DNA of 64,000 nt from Azospirillum baldaniorum (GTDB lineage Bacteria > Pseudomonadota > Alphaproteobacteria > Azospirillales > Azospirillaceae): contig NZ_CP022254.1 of NCBI RefSeq assembly GCF_003119195.2, forward strand, positions 479,501 through 543,500, given 5' to 3'. Shown in pieces: positions 1 through 7,142 of the stretch (its first letter is position 1; every line of letters starts with the position of its first letter). The position numbers and the translations under genes were made by a program. The notes under the pieces were generated by a model, which did not search any database, was not told the DNA's origin, and worked only from the letters and a program-made list of their open reading frames with translations.

Positions 1-147
1 GCGGCCATGCTGCTCGGCAGCCCGTGCGCGGAACGCCGGGACGCCCTGGTCGTCAGGGAGCCCGAGGAGGAGGAGCGAGCGGCCTTCGAGGGGCAGGCGC
101 GAAGGATCGGCCACGGGGATTGCGGACTGTCGGCGATCCCGTTGTGA
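1..147 (+). CDS. C-terminal fragment of an unidentified protein (5' end outside window)
   Basis: Reading frame 1 is open from the first base to a TGA at 145-147 and gives 48 residues. Nearly every codon ends in G or C, as in the neighbouring high-GC genes, which is why I treat it as the end of a real gene. The peptide is rich in Glu and Arg and shows no motif I recognise. It could instead be chance open frame in GC-rich DNA. Confidence 0.35.
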   Translation, partial: AAMLLGSPCAERRDALVVREPEEEERAAFEGQARRIGHGDCGLSAIPL

Positions 148-200
148 TCTCAGCGCTTGCGCGCAAACGTTATGCACCACAGCAATCTGTTCGGATTCTA

Positions 201-216
201 TGTGAAGTTCATCACA
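201..216. promoter_or_regulatory. CRP/FNR-family type operator (TGTGA-N6-TCACA)
   Basis: Perfect inverted repeat TGTGA-AGTTCA-TCACA, extended by a flanking A/T pair, 56 bp upstream of the ribbon-helix-helix gene start at 273. It matches the CRP half-site consensus exactly. The surrounding 148-272 stretch is AT-richer than the flanks and is otherwise empty, as expected for a promoter region. Which CRP/FNR-family protein would bind is unknown. Confidence 0.5.
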
Positions 217-272
217 TGATTTCCACTTCTACAACGATCACACATGCGCGTGGAAATTGTTGTGGAGTTGCC

Positions 273-530
273 ATGCAAGCGGCTCGGAAACCCCGGAACG
301 TCTTCATCAATGGTCGCCGCACCAGTATGCGGCTGGAGGCCGCTTTCTGGGACGGGCTGGTTGAGATCGCCCGGCGGGAGGAGGTGACGGTGGGCACGCT
401 CTGCACCCGCCTCGCTGGCGAGCTGGAAACTCTGTCCGCCGGCAGCCTGTCCAGCGCTGTGCGGGTCTACGTGCTGTCCTATTTCCGGACGGCGGCTCCA
501 CCCCCAGGTAGGCGGCTGGCTCGCCGTTGA
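273..530 (+). CDS. Ribbon-helix-helix domain protein (RHH_4 type)
   Basis: 85-residue protein resembling the RHH_4 family of small DNA-binding regulators: a short beta-strand (FINGRRTSMRLEAAFWDGL, about residues 11-29), then helices and the closing SLSSAVRVYVLSYF segment (about 58-71). I start it at the ATG at 273 because GTGGAG stands 6 bases upstream and the family starts just before the strand; the frame stays open further up without similarity. The role is probably transcriptional control, target unknown. A CRP-type site lies upstream. The next gene is in the same direction but 170 bp away. Confidence 0.75.
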   Translation: MQAARKPRNVFINGRRTSMRLEAAFWDGLVEIARREEVTVGTLCTRLAGELETLSAGSLSSAVRVYVLSYFRTAAPPPGRRLARR

Positions 531-700
531 CGCTCCAGTCTGGAAACGCGAAGGGCGCCCGAAGGCGACCTGGTGGTGTTACGCCTCCCGCTCACCCTAT
601 TGTCGAGCCGATTGGCTTGCTGCTCACGAAAAGACACTCCCCTACCAGATACGTTCAGAATGTCTTAGACTCGCCGCGAACCGCGACGGAGAAGGCAATC

Positions 701-892
701 ATGTGCAGCGAATGTCGATACCTAGAAGAGGTCGATTTGATCAAGGCGGCGCGCGCGCTCTGTGACGCCATGGAGAATGATGACCCTTCGGCCTTCATAA
801 GTGATCATGCAGATGGGAGGGTCGCGGTGGACGGTTGCTTCAACATTATCAATGTTGCGAAGGTCTTTCTGGACTCTCTGAAAGCCTCGTAG
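701..892 (+). CDS. Small hypothetical protein
   Basis: 63 residues, starting at an ATG with a strong GGAGAAGG ribosome binding site 5-12 bases upstream. The frame is open further upstream (from 527) but that part has no start signal. The protein is acidic with Cys at positions 2 and 5 (MCSEC) and no recognised domain. Its last 44 bases overlap the 3' end of the convergent gene ending at 849. Function unknown. Confidence 0.5.
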   Translation: MCSECRYLEEVDLIKAARALCDAMENDDPSAFISDHADGRVAVDGCFNIINVAKVFLDSLKAS

Positions 893-1631
893 ATTTGTAA
901 CGCTCTCGAGTAATTTGTGCCGCCGCTTCGAATGCATCAAACATAGCTTCGATAGAAAGTCGAATCTGAGTCAAAGATTGCTGGGTAACCGGCAATGATA
1001 ACAATTCACCTTTTCGCGTCATATGAAGATCGCGTCCCATGAGCGTGTTCACGATTGTGACAAGGCTTCCCTTCGCTTTCTTCAGCCAACCATTACCTGT
1101 TTTACCTCTAAATCCATTTTTTTGTTTGTCTCTTAGGATTTCAGCGGAGTGCGCTACGGTGTTCCTTATTTGCTTGGCCTTCGGGAAGCTATTGTTAAAA
1201 ATCTCTGTAGCCTCAGAGAGTTTCGATTGATCAATGATACTTCTCAAGTCTGAGCAAGCTTGCAATAGTGCGCAAATCTCAGAAATAAGATAGTGCGCAT
1301 GATATACAGTCATTGCGGCATCTTTCGCCGCAATGACCGACCAAGACGACGGAATTTTGGTAGCGCGCAGAGGGCCATGCACTTTCTCCAAGTAAAATTC
1401 CGGACCGTGCTTTAATATGTCTGGGCGAGCCCTGGCCTCGCTTGACTCATTCCATAGTGATAACCTGATGGACTCTGAGTAATCAAGCAACATCACCGCA
1501 CTTTCAAAATCGCTAACATGGGTAGACAATGCTGACAGCAAGTCACAGATAACGATAGCTGCTTCACGTTCACCCTCGGGCAATTCGTCTACCACCAACA
1601 TTGGAGGTATCAAGTACTTCATCTTCTCCAC
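849..1631 (-). CDS. Hypothetical protein with HEPN-like Rx4H motif
   Basis: 260 residues, GTG start at 1631 with AGGAG 6 bases upstream (an in-frame ATG at 1622 is the alternative). Predominantly helical. Residues 156-161 read RNTVAH, which fits the R-x4-6-H motif of HEPN ribonucleases common in defence and toxin systems, and it lies between helical segments as in that fold. No nucleotidyltransferase (MNT) partner is adjacent. The gene is visibly AT-richer than its surroundings, as if acquired separately. HEPN assignment is inference from one motif; it may simply be an uncharacterised phage or island protein. Confidence 0.6.
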   Translation of the reverse strand: MEKMKYLIPPMLVVDELPEGEREAAIVICDLLSALSTHVSDFESAVMLLDYSESIRLSLWNESSEARARPDILKHGPEFYLEKVHGPLRATKIPSSWSVIAAKDAAMTVYHAHYLISEICALLQACSDLRSIIDQSKLSEATEIFNNSFPKAKQIRNTVAHSAEILRDKQKNGFRGKTGNGWLKKAKGSLVTIVNTLMGRDLHMTRKGELLSLPVTQQSLTQIRLSIEAMFDAFEAAAQITRERYKSTRLSESPERPSQH

Positions 1632-1773
1632 GACTCTCTCCTAGTTTATTCCGATCGCTCAATATTTATCCGCGTGCACATCACTCCCACTCAGCGCTGA
1701 GCGTGCAGGACGGTTATGAACCCGGCGAGAAATACGGCACCTAAGAGTATGCGGACGTGACTGCGCGGCTACC

Positions 1774-2496
1774 TCACTGTCCCGCCCGCCGCCAGCCCGC
1801 AGCCTGCGCCTCGTCCTCGCTGCAGAACCACCGCTCACCGTCGCTCGTGTCGATCCGCGTCTGGTCGTAAAACCGTCCGCCGGGGACGTGGTAGATCCGC
1901 TCGCCCTTCGAGTTGATGTTGCCCTTGATCTGGCAGCCGCTGGACGGAGCGCCTGTCGAGGTCGGAGCAGGCGCCGGGCGGCTCTGGTTGGCTGCCTGCG
2001 GCTTGCCCTCACGCTTCGTCGCGCGCCATTCCCACGGCGGCTGGAAGGTTCCGGCCCAGATGCCGGCCCGCGCCGCCCTGGCCGTCGCCTCGGCCCCCAC
2101 GTAATCCTTGCTGTACTGACGGTAGGCCATGGCCCAGCCGTTGGTGGCCATCCAGGCGTTCAGGTTCTCACCGCCGACGAAGCACGCGGCGACGACTCGG
2201 CCATAGCGGTCCTTGTCCTTCCGCTCGCAAGTCACCGGGCGCCGCCCGATCCGGTCCGAAAGCGCAAGCGCGGCCTTCTGCCCGCAGCGCCAGTCCTTCC
2301 CGGCGCCGTCCTGACAGAGCTGCTGACTCTCCGGCGCGTCGATCCCGTGCAGGCGGACGCGTGTGCCCCTGATCTCCAGCGTGTCGCCGTCGATCACCGA
2401 CGCGGTGCCGGTCAGATCGGCAGCGAGTGCCAAGTTAGAACCCAGAAGAAACGAGCACAAGGTCGGGAAAGCTCGCCTTATATTTTCAATAACCAC
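1774..2496 (-). CDS. Secreted staphylococcal-nuclease-like (SNase) protein
   Basis: 240 residues. A signal peptide (about 1-25, ending LALA) is followed by an SNase/thermonuclease OB-fold domain: VIDGDTLEIRG, RVRLHGIDAPE and DRYGRVVA carry the Asp and two Arg residues expected for phosphodiester hydrolysis, and CRCGQKAA-like and GWAMAYRQY segments are typical. After a Pro/Ala linker (about 163-185) a C-terminal Cys-containing domain with GERIYHVPGG and WFCSEDEA follows, a pairing common in rhizobial SNase proteins. The likely job is extracytoplasmic nucleic acid cleavage. The GTG start at 2496 has GAGG upstream. It lies between AT-rich cargo genes on the same strand. Confidence 0.85.
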   Translation of the reverse strand: MVIENIRRAFPTLCSFLLGSNLALAADLTGTASVIDGDTLEIRGTRVRLHGIDAPESQQLCQDGAGKDWRCGQKAALALSDRIGRRPVTCERKDKDRYGRVVAACFVGGENLNAWMATNGWAMAYRQYSKDYVGAEATARAARAGIWAGTFQPPWEWRATKREGKPQAANQSRPAPAPTSTGAPSSGCQIKGNINSKGERIYHVPGGRFYDQTRIDTSDGERWFCSEDEAQAAGWRRAGQ

Positions 2497-2534
2497 AGCA
2501 CCCTCTAAAACTACACATCAAAAGGCACCCAAGA

Positions 2535-3077
2535 TTATTGGAAAGGATTCGGCGACCTTATCACTCTATCTCCCACATAGGGAGCAGAATTACCTGAGAA
2601 AGGATTGCTTTCACGATTTACATCTCCAAGATTTGCTGCACACCTAATAAGCTCAGGCAGCATCTGCTTAGTATTTGTAAGATTATACTGATAGAATGCA
2701 CTTCCAATTCTTGCCGACAAGACGTTGCCGTTGCGAAATGCCTCAATAAATGTTTCGTTAAGGCGAAATGATATAATTACGCTATTATCGACACCCTTAG
2801 CCTCGTAGTTATTTTCATTCCTGCCATCCATTGACAAATAAACAGAATAAACCCCCTCAGGTATCTTCCACTCACTTCGGAAAAAGCTGATGGCTGCGCC
2901 GCCATTATTGGCAATCGCAAAGGATAGTCTACTACCGTTTTTATACTTTGCGCCTGCAATGCAGGATATACCATTTGTTTCTATTTCCCAGCCCCCAACA
3001 ACCCTCCACGACACCCATTCGGCTGAAGCCGCGGAAGCAACGCAAACAATGACGGCGGCTAAAGCCAAAGTCCTCAT
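2535..3077 (-). CDS. Secreted hypothetical protein
   Basis: 180 residues from the ATG at 3077, chosen because GGAG precedes it by 6 bases and the protein then begins with a clean signal peptide (MRTLALAAVIVCVASAASA, cut before EW). The mature part is beta-rich with a Trp-containing start, two Cys residues (in ISCIAG and IRCAAN) that could form a disulfide, and a disordered Asn/Ser/Pro tail. I recognise no family. Base composition is lower in GC than neighbours, suggesting recent transfer. It runs in the same direction as the nuclease gene with 38 bases between them. Confidence 0.6.
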   Translation of the reverse strand: MRTLALAAVIVCVASAASAEWVSWRVVGGWEIETNGISCIAGAKYKNGSRLSFAIANNGGAAISFFRSEWKIPEGVYSVYLSMDGRNENNYEAKGVDNSVIISFRLNETFIEAFRNGNVLSARIGSAFYQYNLTNTKQMLPELIRCAANLGDVNRESNPFSGNSAPYVGDRVIRSPNPFQ

Positions 3078-3146
3078 TTTACGCTCCATGCATATCGCAG
3101 TATGCGCTCGGGGGCCTAACGCCACTCATGCGAGAGTGCCGACATA

Positions 3147-3197
3147 CCCCGAATTTGTCTCGGGGCAAAAAAGCCCTTGACGGGGCATAAATGCCCC
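3147..3197. promoter_or_regulatory. Tandem palindromic operator candidate
   Basis: Two related 16-bp palindromes, one imperfect and one perfect, stand in tandem 20 bp apart: GGGGCAAAAAAGCCCT at 3162-3177 and GGGGCATAAATGCCCC at 3182-3197. A third, looser pair (CCCCGA / TCGGGG, 3147-3165) overlaps the first. The cluster lies between the divergent genes starting at 3077 (minus) and 3313 (plus), the usual place for a repressor that covers two promoters. The spacing of about two helical turns favours cooperative binding. The repressor is not identified. Confidence 0.5.
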
Positions 3198-3312
3198 ATG
3201 CACTCTTGCCCCACACCCACCCGAACGGATGTCCCGTAGCCCGGATGGGTGGTCCTCCCAGACTTGGCCGGCGCGCGGTGCGTCGGCCCCTCTGGGCGAG
3301 TGGGAGGCGGGT

Positions 3313-3552
3313 TTGAAAATCGAAGACCTCAACGCCGTTCGCGAAACCAACGACCGCATGAAGCGCACGGCGGAGTTCCTGGAGCGTGTCGAAGCCGGCA
3401 AGTTCGACGTCCGGTCCTGCGGTTACGACATCGCGCTCCCGAATACGCACACCGACGCCATCAAGGCCCTGATCGTCTCCGGTCTGCGCCAGCAGATCGC
3501 GGAATGCCGCAAGTCGCTGACTGACCGCGGCGTCGTGCTGCCGGAAGCCTGA
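3313..3552 (+). CDS. Hypothetical phage/island protein
   Basis: 79 residues with a TTG start at 3313 preceded by GGGAGG; the frame is open upstream to 3229 but without a better start. The protein (KIEDLNAVRETNDRMKRTAE..) is helical and charged, resembling small unnamed proteins of phages and integrated elements. First of a same-strand series that leads to the integrase. Function unknown. Confidence 0.5.
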   Translation: MKIEDLNAVRETNDRMKRTAEFLERVEAGKFDVRSCGYDIALPNTHTDAIKALIVSGLRQQIAECRKSLTDRGVVLPEA

Positions 3553-3793
3553 GCGATGTCCCGCCAGGAACGCGACCTCCTCGACGCCCTGCGCCGCGCC
3601 TTCCCCGGCTGGTAACCGCCCCGCCCCATAGCCGCGCTCCGGCGCCTCCGCCCGCATGGATGATCCCAGCGGGCTTGAGGCGTCAGAGGAAGCCCCTCCC
3701 CGCCGTCCAGCCCTGGCAGGTCGTTACGGCGGGTCCACTGGCCGGTGGGCGTGCAGGTCGCCCGCCGGCCCTCTTCTCCAGAAGCGAGCCCCC

Positions 3794-4216
3794 ATGAAGC
3801 TGAAGATCGTCAAGGAAGTCGAAGAGGTCGCCCTGTCCGGCGTGAACGTGGAGTTCACCCAGGTCGGCGGCGCGATCACCACCGTCACGTTCAAGGATGA
3901 CGAAGGGCGCCTTCTCGTGATCCAGAAGGGCGAGAGCTACACCGGCTCCCTGAATGTGCTGATCCCCGAACCGCCGAAGTCCGAGGAGCGCTTCTTCGTC
4001 GTCGGCCGGTTCATGGACATGATCGACGTCGAGGAAGCCTTCGAGAGCGAGCACGAGGCGAAGGACCGCCTGACCGCTTACGAACGCAAGACCGGCGGCT
4101 ACAACGAGTCCGGCTTGAAGGTCGAGAAGCGCGTCGTGCTGGTCGCCTCGACCGGCCAAATCGTCAAGACGCTCTCCGCCGCCAACGTCGGCGCCGCCGA
4201 TCACCTGCCGTTCTGA
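3794..4216 (+). CDS. Hypothetical phage/island protein
   Basis: 140 residues starting MKLKIVKEVEEV at 3794; the open frame extends up to 3656, but that part has no similarity to the rest in composition. Mixed alpha/beta, acidic, no recognised motif. It ends with LPF and is followed after 8 bases by the next gene, so the two are probably co-transcribed. Function unknown. Confidence 0.55.
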   Translation: MKLKIVKEVEEVALSGVNVEFTQVGGAITTVTFKDDEGRLLVIQKGESYTGSLNVLIPEPPKSEERFFVVGRFMDMIDVEEAFESEHEAKDRLTAYERKTGGYNESGLKVEKRVVLVASTGQIVKTLSAANVGAADHLPF

Positions 4217-4224
4217 GGCCCGCC

Positions 4225-4755
4225 ATGGTGCCCGAACTCGCGCCGGTGCCGCATAGCACCTCCCTGACGATCCGCGTCGCTGGCCGGGTCGTCGGCACCA
4301 TCGAGGCGGCCCACGCCCACCTGATCCAGGGCGCGGTGCTGCACTCCCCCATGACCGTGGACGAGCTGGAGCTGATGGACGACCACGCCCACACGTCCGG
4401 CCGGGCGAAGGCACTGGAGCGGTCCGCCGCCTACCAGCCGCCGTTCAGCCCGGCGGAGATGGTCGCCAAGTGGCGCGAGCGGGCGGAGCGGCACCGGGCC
4501 ACCGCGCAGAACCTGTGCGGCGTGCTGCGGTGGCTGCGCAATCACCCGGAATCCCCGGCCGTCCGGTTCGACGGCTGCGACTGGTCGGCGGTTGCCGCCC
4601 GGAAGGAACTGGCCCACCAGCGGCACACGCACAGCCGGTGCTGCGGGCAGCTTGGGTTCTGGCTCCGGCAGCAGGCGGCCCAGCAGACGGCCACTGCCCT
4701 CGCCCTCCCGCCCGCGGCCAACGACGCGGCCCAGGCCGCCGGGAAGGTGGCGTGA
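4225..4755 (+). CDS. Hypothetical phage/island protein
   Basis: 176 residues. The middle part contains a WRERAERHRATAQNL helix and several Cys/His residues (RCCGQLG, HQRHTHS), then an Ala/Gln-rich tail. No family recognised. Its TGA overlaps the ATG of the downstream Gp37/Gp68-family gene by one base, so translation is likely coupled and the two may work together. Confidence 0.55.
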   Translation: MVPELAPVPHSTSLTIRVAGRVVGTIEAAHAHLIQGAVLHSPMTVDELELMDDHAHTSGRAKALERSAAYQPPFSPAEMVAKWRERAERHRATAQNLCGVLRWLRNHPESPAVRFDGCDWSAVAARKELAHQRHTHSRCCGQLGFWLRQQAAQQTATALALPPAANDAAQAAGKVA

Positions 4756-5750
4756 TGGCCGAGAACAGCGCAATCGAGTGGACCGACGCGACGTTCAACC
4801 CGTGGATCGGCTGCACGAAGGTCAGCCCGGCCTGCGACCACTGCTATGCGGAGACGCTGAGCAAGGCTCGCCTGGGCGTGCCGTGGGGTGCCGGGCAGCC
4901 GCGCCGCCGGACGAGCGTGCAGAACTGGAACCTGCCGCTGCGGTGGAACCGGAAGGCGGAGAAGGAAGGCCGCCGGATGCGGGTGTTCTGCGCCTCGCTG
5001 GCCGACGTGTTCGATGCCGAAGTGTCGGACGAGTGGCGGAACGACCTGTTCGACCTGATCGACCGGGCGCCTAACCTCGACTGGCTGCTGCTGACCAAGC
5101 GTCCGGCTGTTGCCCGCAAGGTGATGCCCGCAACGCCGCGTCCGAACGTCTGGCTGGGCACGACCGTGGAAAGTCAGGCCATGGCGGAGACGCGCATCCC
5201 GCACCTGCTGGCGACGCCCGCCGCCGTGCGGTTCCTGTCCATGGAGCCGCTGTTGGGGCCGGTGGACCTGACGCGCGTGGTAATCAGCGAGGGGCCAGCC
5301 GAGTTCTACGGCCACCCCAATATCACTAAGGCGAGGTTCACGGTGAACGCCCTCGCTGGCGTGCAGAGCTTCGGCTGGCGCAGCTTGGATTGGGTGATCG
5401 TCGGTGGTGAGAGTGGCCCGAAGGCCCGGCCTATGCACCCGGATTGGGCGCGGTCCCTGCGCGACCAGTGCGCCGCCGCTGACGTCCCGTTCCTCTTCAA
5501 GCAGTGGGGCGAGTGGGCGCCGATGGATGCCGCCCGCATCGTCAAGGACATCCCAATCCCGCCGCGCGGGGGCATTCATGGCGATTGGGTAAAGCGCTAC
5601 GTCGTGTTCGCCGACGATGCTGGTGCAGTCCGCGTTCAGGCTGAGCCTTTCTCAGCGCTTGACAACACCTTGATGTATCGCGTCGGCAAGAAGGCCGCCG
5701 GCCGCTACCTCGATGGCGTGCTGCACGACGCCCTGCCGGCGGTGCGCTGA
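4755..5750 (+). CDS. Phage Gp37/Gp68 family (DUF5131) protein
   Basis: 331 residues. The N-terminus (IEWTDATFNPWIGC..) and downstream blocks LTKRP, LSMEPLLGPVD, WVIVGGESGPKARPM and FLFKQWGEW are signatures of the Gp37/Gp68 family (DUF5131). Cysteines at 20, 27 and 30 form a CX6CX2C cluster that may bind an iron-sulfur cluster in a radical-SAM-like barrel; the reaction is unknown. The family often occurs with a three-Cys-motif partner protein (TcmP); none is seen next to it here. The start is fixed by one-base overlap with the preceding stop. The frame stays open upstream to 4470, but that is shadow of the previous gene. It converges with the regulator gene ending at 5753. Confidence 0.85.
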   Translation: MAENSAIEWTDATFNPWIGCTKVSPACDHCYAETLSKARLGVPWGAGQPRRRTSVQNWNLPLRWNRKAEKEGRRMRVFCASLADVFDAEVSDEWRNDLFDLIDRAPNLDWLLLTKRPAVARKVMPATPRPNVWLGTTVESQAMAETRIPHLLATPAAVRFLSMEPLLGPVDLTRVVISEGPAEFYGHPNITKARFTVNALAGVQSFGWRSLDWVIVGGESGPKARPMHPDWARSLRDQCAAADVPFLFKQWGEWAPMDAARIVKDIPIPPRGGIHGDWVKRYVVFADDAGAVRVQAEPFSALDNTLMYRVGKKAAGRYLDGVLHDALPAVR

Positions 5751-5752
5751 TG

Positions 5753-6148
5753 CTACGCCCGGCGGCGCCCTCCCCCAACCCGGTAGACCCGCGGCGGCCG
5801 GCGGCGGCGGTACCAGCTCCGCAGGGAGCAGTACGGGCCAGCGATGTCCAGGTCGAGGGGAAGCTGTTCGGCGGGACCGTTCTCGTTGGCCGGCGCGGGC
5901 AGCTTCAGGCCGCGGAAGGCGGGCGCAATCGCAACACGAGTTCCGGCTGGGAACAGAGCCTGGGCGAACAGGTCGAGGATTTCCCACCCAGCCTGACGAC
6001 CGGAAGGCGTGTCGGCATGCAGGACTTTCGCGAAATAGCCGTCGTTCGTCCCGGCCCGGTCGTCCAGTTCTGCCATCGACCAGCCAAGAGCCCGCCGCCG
6101 GGCATCAAGAGCCCGGACCACTTCCAGATATAGCGCGGTCACCGCCAT
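5753..6148 (-). CDS. Helix-turn-helix-like phage regulator
   Basis: 131 residues from the ATG at 6148 (GGGGGCGG just upstream); an ATG at 6160 would add four residues but has no binding site. Residues about 5-55 (LYLEVVRALDARRRALGW.. then MAELDDRAGTNDGYFAKVL) read like an XRE-type HTH. The tail is basic and Arg-rich (SWYRRRRPPRVY). It is the only minus-strand gene among the phage-type genes and is divergent from the recombination genes starting at 6200, so a repressor or antirepressor role is plausible. Its end is 2 bases from the convergent Gp37/Gp68 gene. Confidence 0.6.
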   Translation of the reverse strand: MAVTALYLEVVRALDARRRALGWSMAELDDRAGTNDGYFAKVLHADTPSGRQAGWEILDLFAQALFPAGTRVAIAPAFRGLKLPAPANENGPAEQLPLDLDIAGPYCSLRSWYRRRRPPRVYRVGGGRRRA

Positions 6149-6199
6149 CACCGCCCCCATTGGTTGAGCGAACCCTATATTCCAAAGAGGTAGGAAGCA

Positions 6200-7138
6200 A
6201 TGCCTGATTTTTCGAAGCTTGAGCCGGGCATCTACGGCGGAATCCCCGCGGAAGCCTACCACCGCCTTCCGGCGCTGAGCGCCAGCGGTATCAAGACCCT
6301 GGTCAACGAGTGCCCCGCCGTCTTCTGGCACGAGCACATGAACCCGGAGGCGGAGGAGACCGACGACACCAAGTTCGATGTCGGAACCGTCGCCCATCTG
6401 GTCTGGCTGGAGCCGCACCTGCGGGAAGAGCGCTTGGTCATCATCGAGGCCGACGCCTACCGCACCAAGGCCGCCAAAGAGGCCCGCGCCGAAGCCAAGG
6501 CCGCCGGCAAGACGCCGCTGCTGGAGAAGCACCTGCCGAAGATCGAGGCGATGCGCGCGGTGCTGGAGGCGGAACTGCCGCCCGGCCTGATGCGCGGCGG
6601 CACGGCGGAGCGAACCCACCTCTGGCAGGACCCCAAGACCGGGGTGCTGATCAAGAACCGACTCGATTGGGTGCAAGACGGCGACCGGCTGATCGTGGAC
6701 TACAAGACCAGCGAGAGCGCCAAGCCGTCCGCCTTCGAGCGGCGCATCTGGGACGTGGGGCACCACATGCAGGCCCGGCTCTACCTGACCGGCAATGAGC
6801 TGCTGACCGGGCAGCGGGCCCGCTGGCTGTGGGTGGTGCAGGCCACCAAGCCCCCGCACTGCGTCTCCATCTTCGAGCCGACGCCCGGCCTGCTGTCCAT
6901 GGCGGACGAGGACGTGCGTCACGCCATCGACCTGTTCGCCGAGTGCAGCGCGGCCGACGAGTGGCCCGCCTACACGGACACGGTGCAACTCGTCGGCCCG
7001 CCCGCTTGGGCCGCCGCCCAGCACGAAGAGCGCAAGTACGCCCGGCAGTTCGCCGCGCAGGAACGCCGCTCCCGCAAGCCGGCCAACTCCAACGAAATCC
7101 AGCGCGCGATCGACGCGCAAGCCCCCTTCGGAGCGTGA
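6200..7138 (+). CDS. RecE-like PD-(D/E)XK exonuclease (DUF3799 type)
   Basis: 312 residues, similar to the C-terminal nuclease of exodeoxyribonuclease VIII and related phage proteins. Visible marks: LSASGIKTLVNECPAVFWHE near the N-terminus, GTVAHLVWLEP (active-site His), then NRLDW and LIVDYKT forming the D...D-x-K core, and a QARLYL helix. It would resect double-stranded DNA ends to 3' single strands for annealing recombination. The next gene, 4 bases downstream, is a Sak4-like ATPase, the usual partner. AGGTAGGAAG precedes the ATG. Confidence 0.85.
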   Translation: MPDFSKLEPGIYGGIPAEAYHRLPALSASGIKTLVNECPAVFWHEHMNPEAEETDDTKFDVGTVAHLVWLEPHLREERLVIIEADAYRTKAAKEARAEAKAAGKTPLLEKHLPKIEAMRAVLEAELPPGLMRGGTAERTHLWQDPKTGVLIKNRLDWVQDGDRLIVDYKTSESAKPSAFERRIWDVGHHMQARLYLTGNELLTGQRARWLWVVQATKPPHCVSIFEPTPGLLSMADEDVRHAIDLFAECSAADEWPAYTDTVQLVGPPAWAAAQHEERKYARQFAAQERRSRKPANSNEIQRAIDAQAPFGA

Positions 7139-7142
7139 CCCC

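Noticed and set aside
3556..3615. 19-codon frame directly after the gene ending at 3552
   Set aside because: Good codon usage and position, but too short to support without conservation data.
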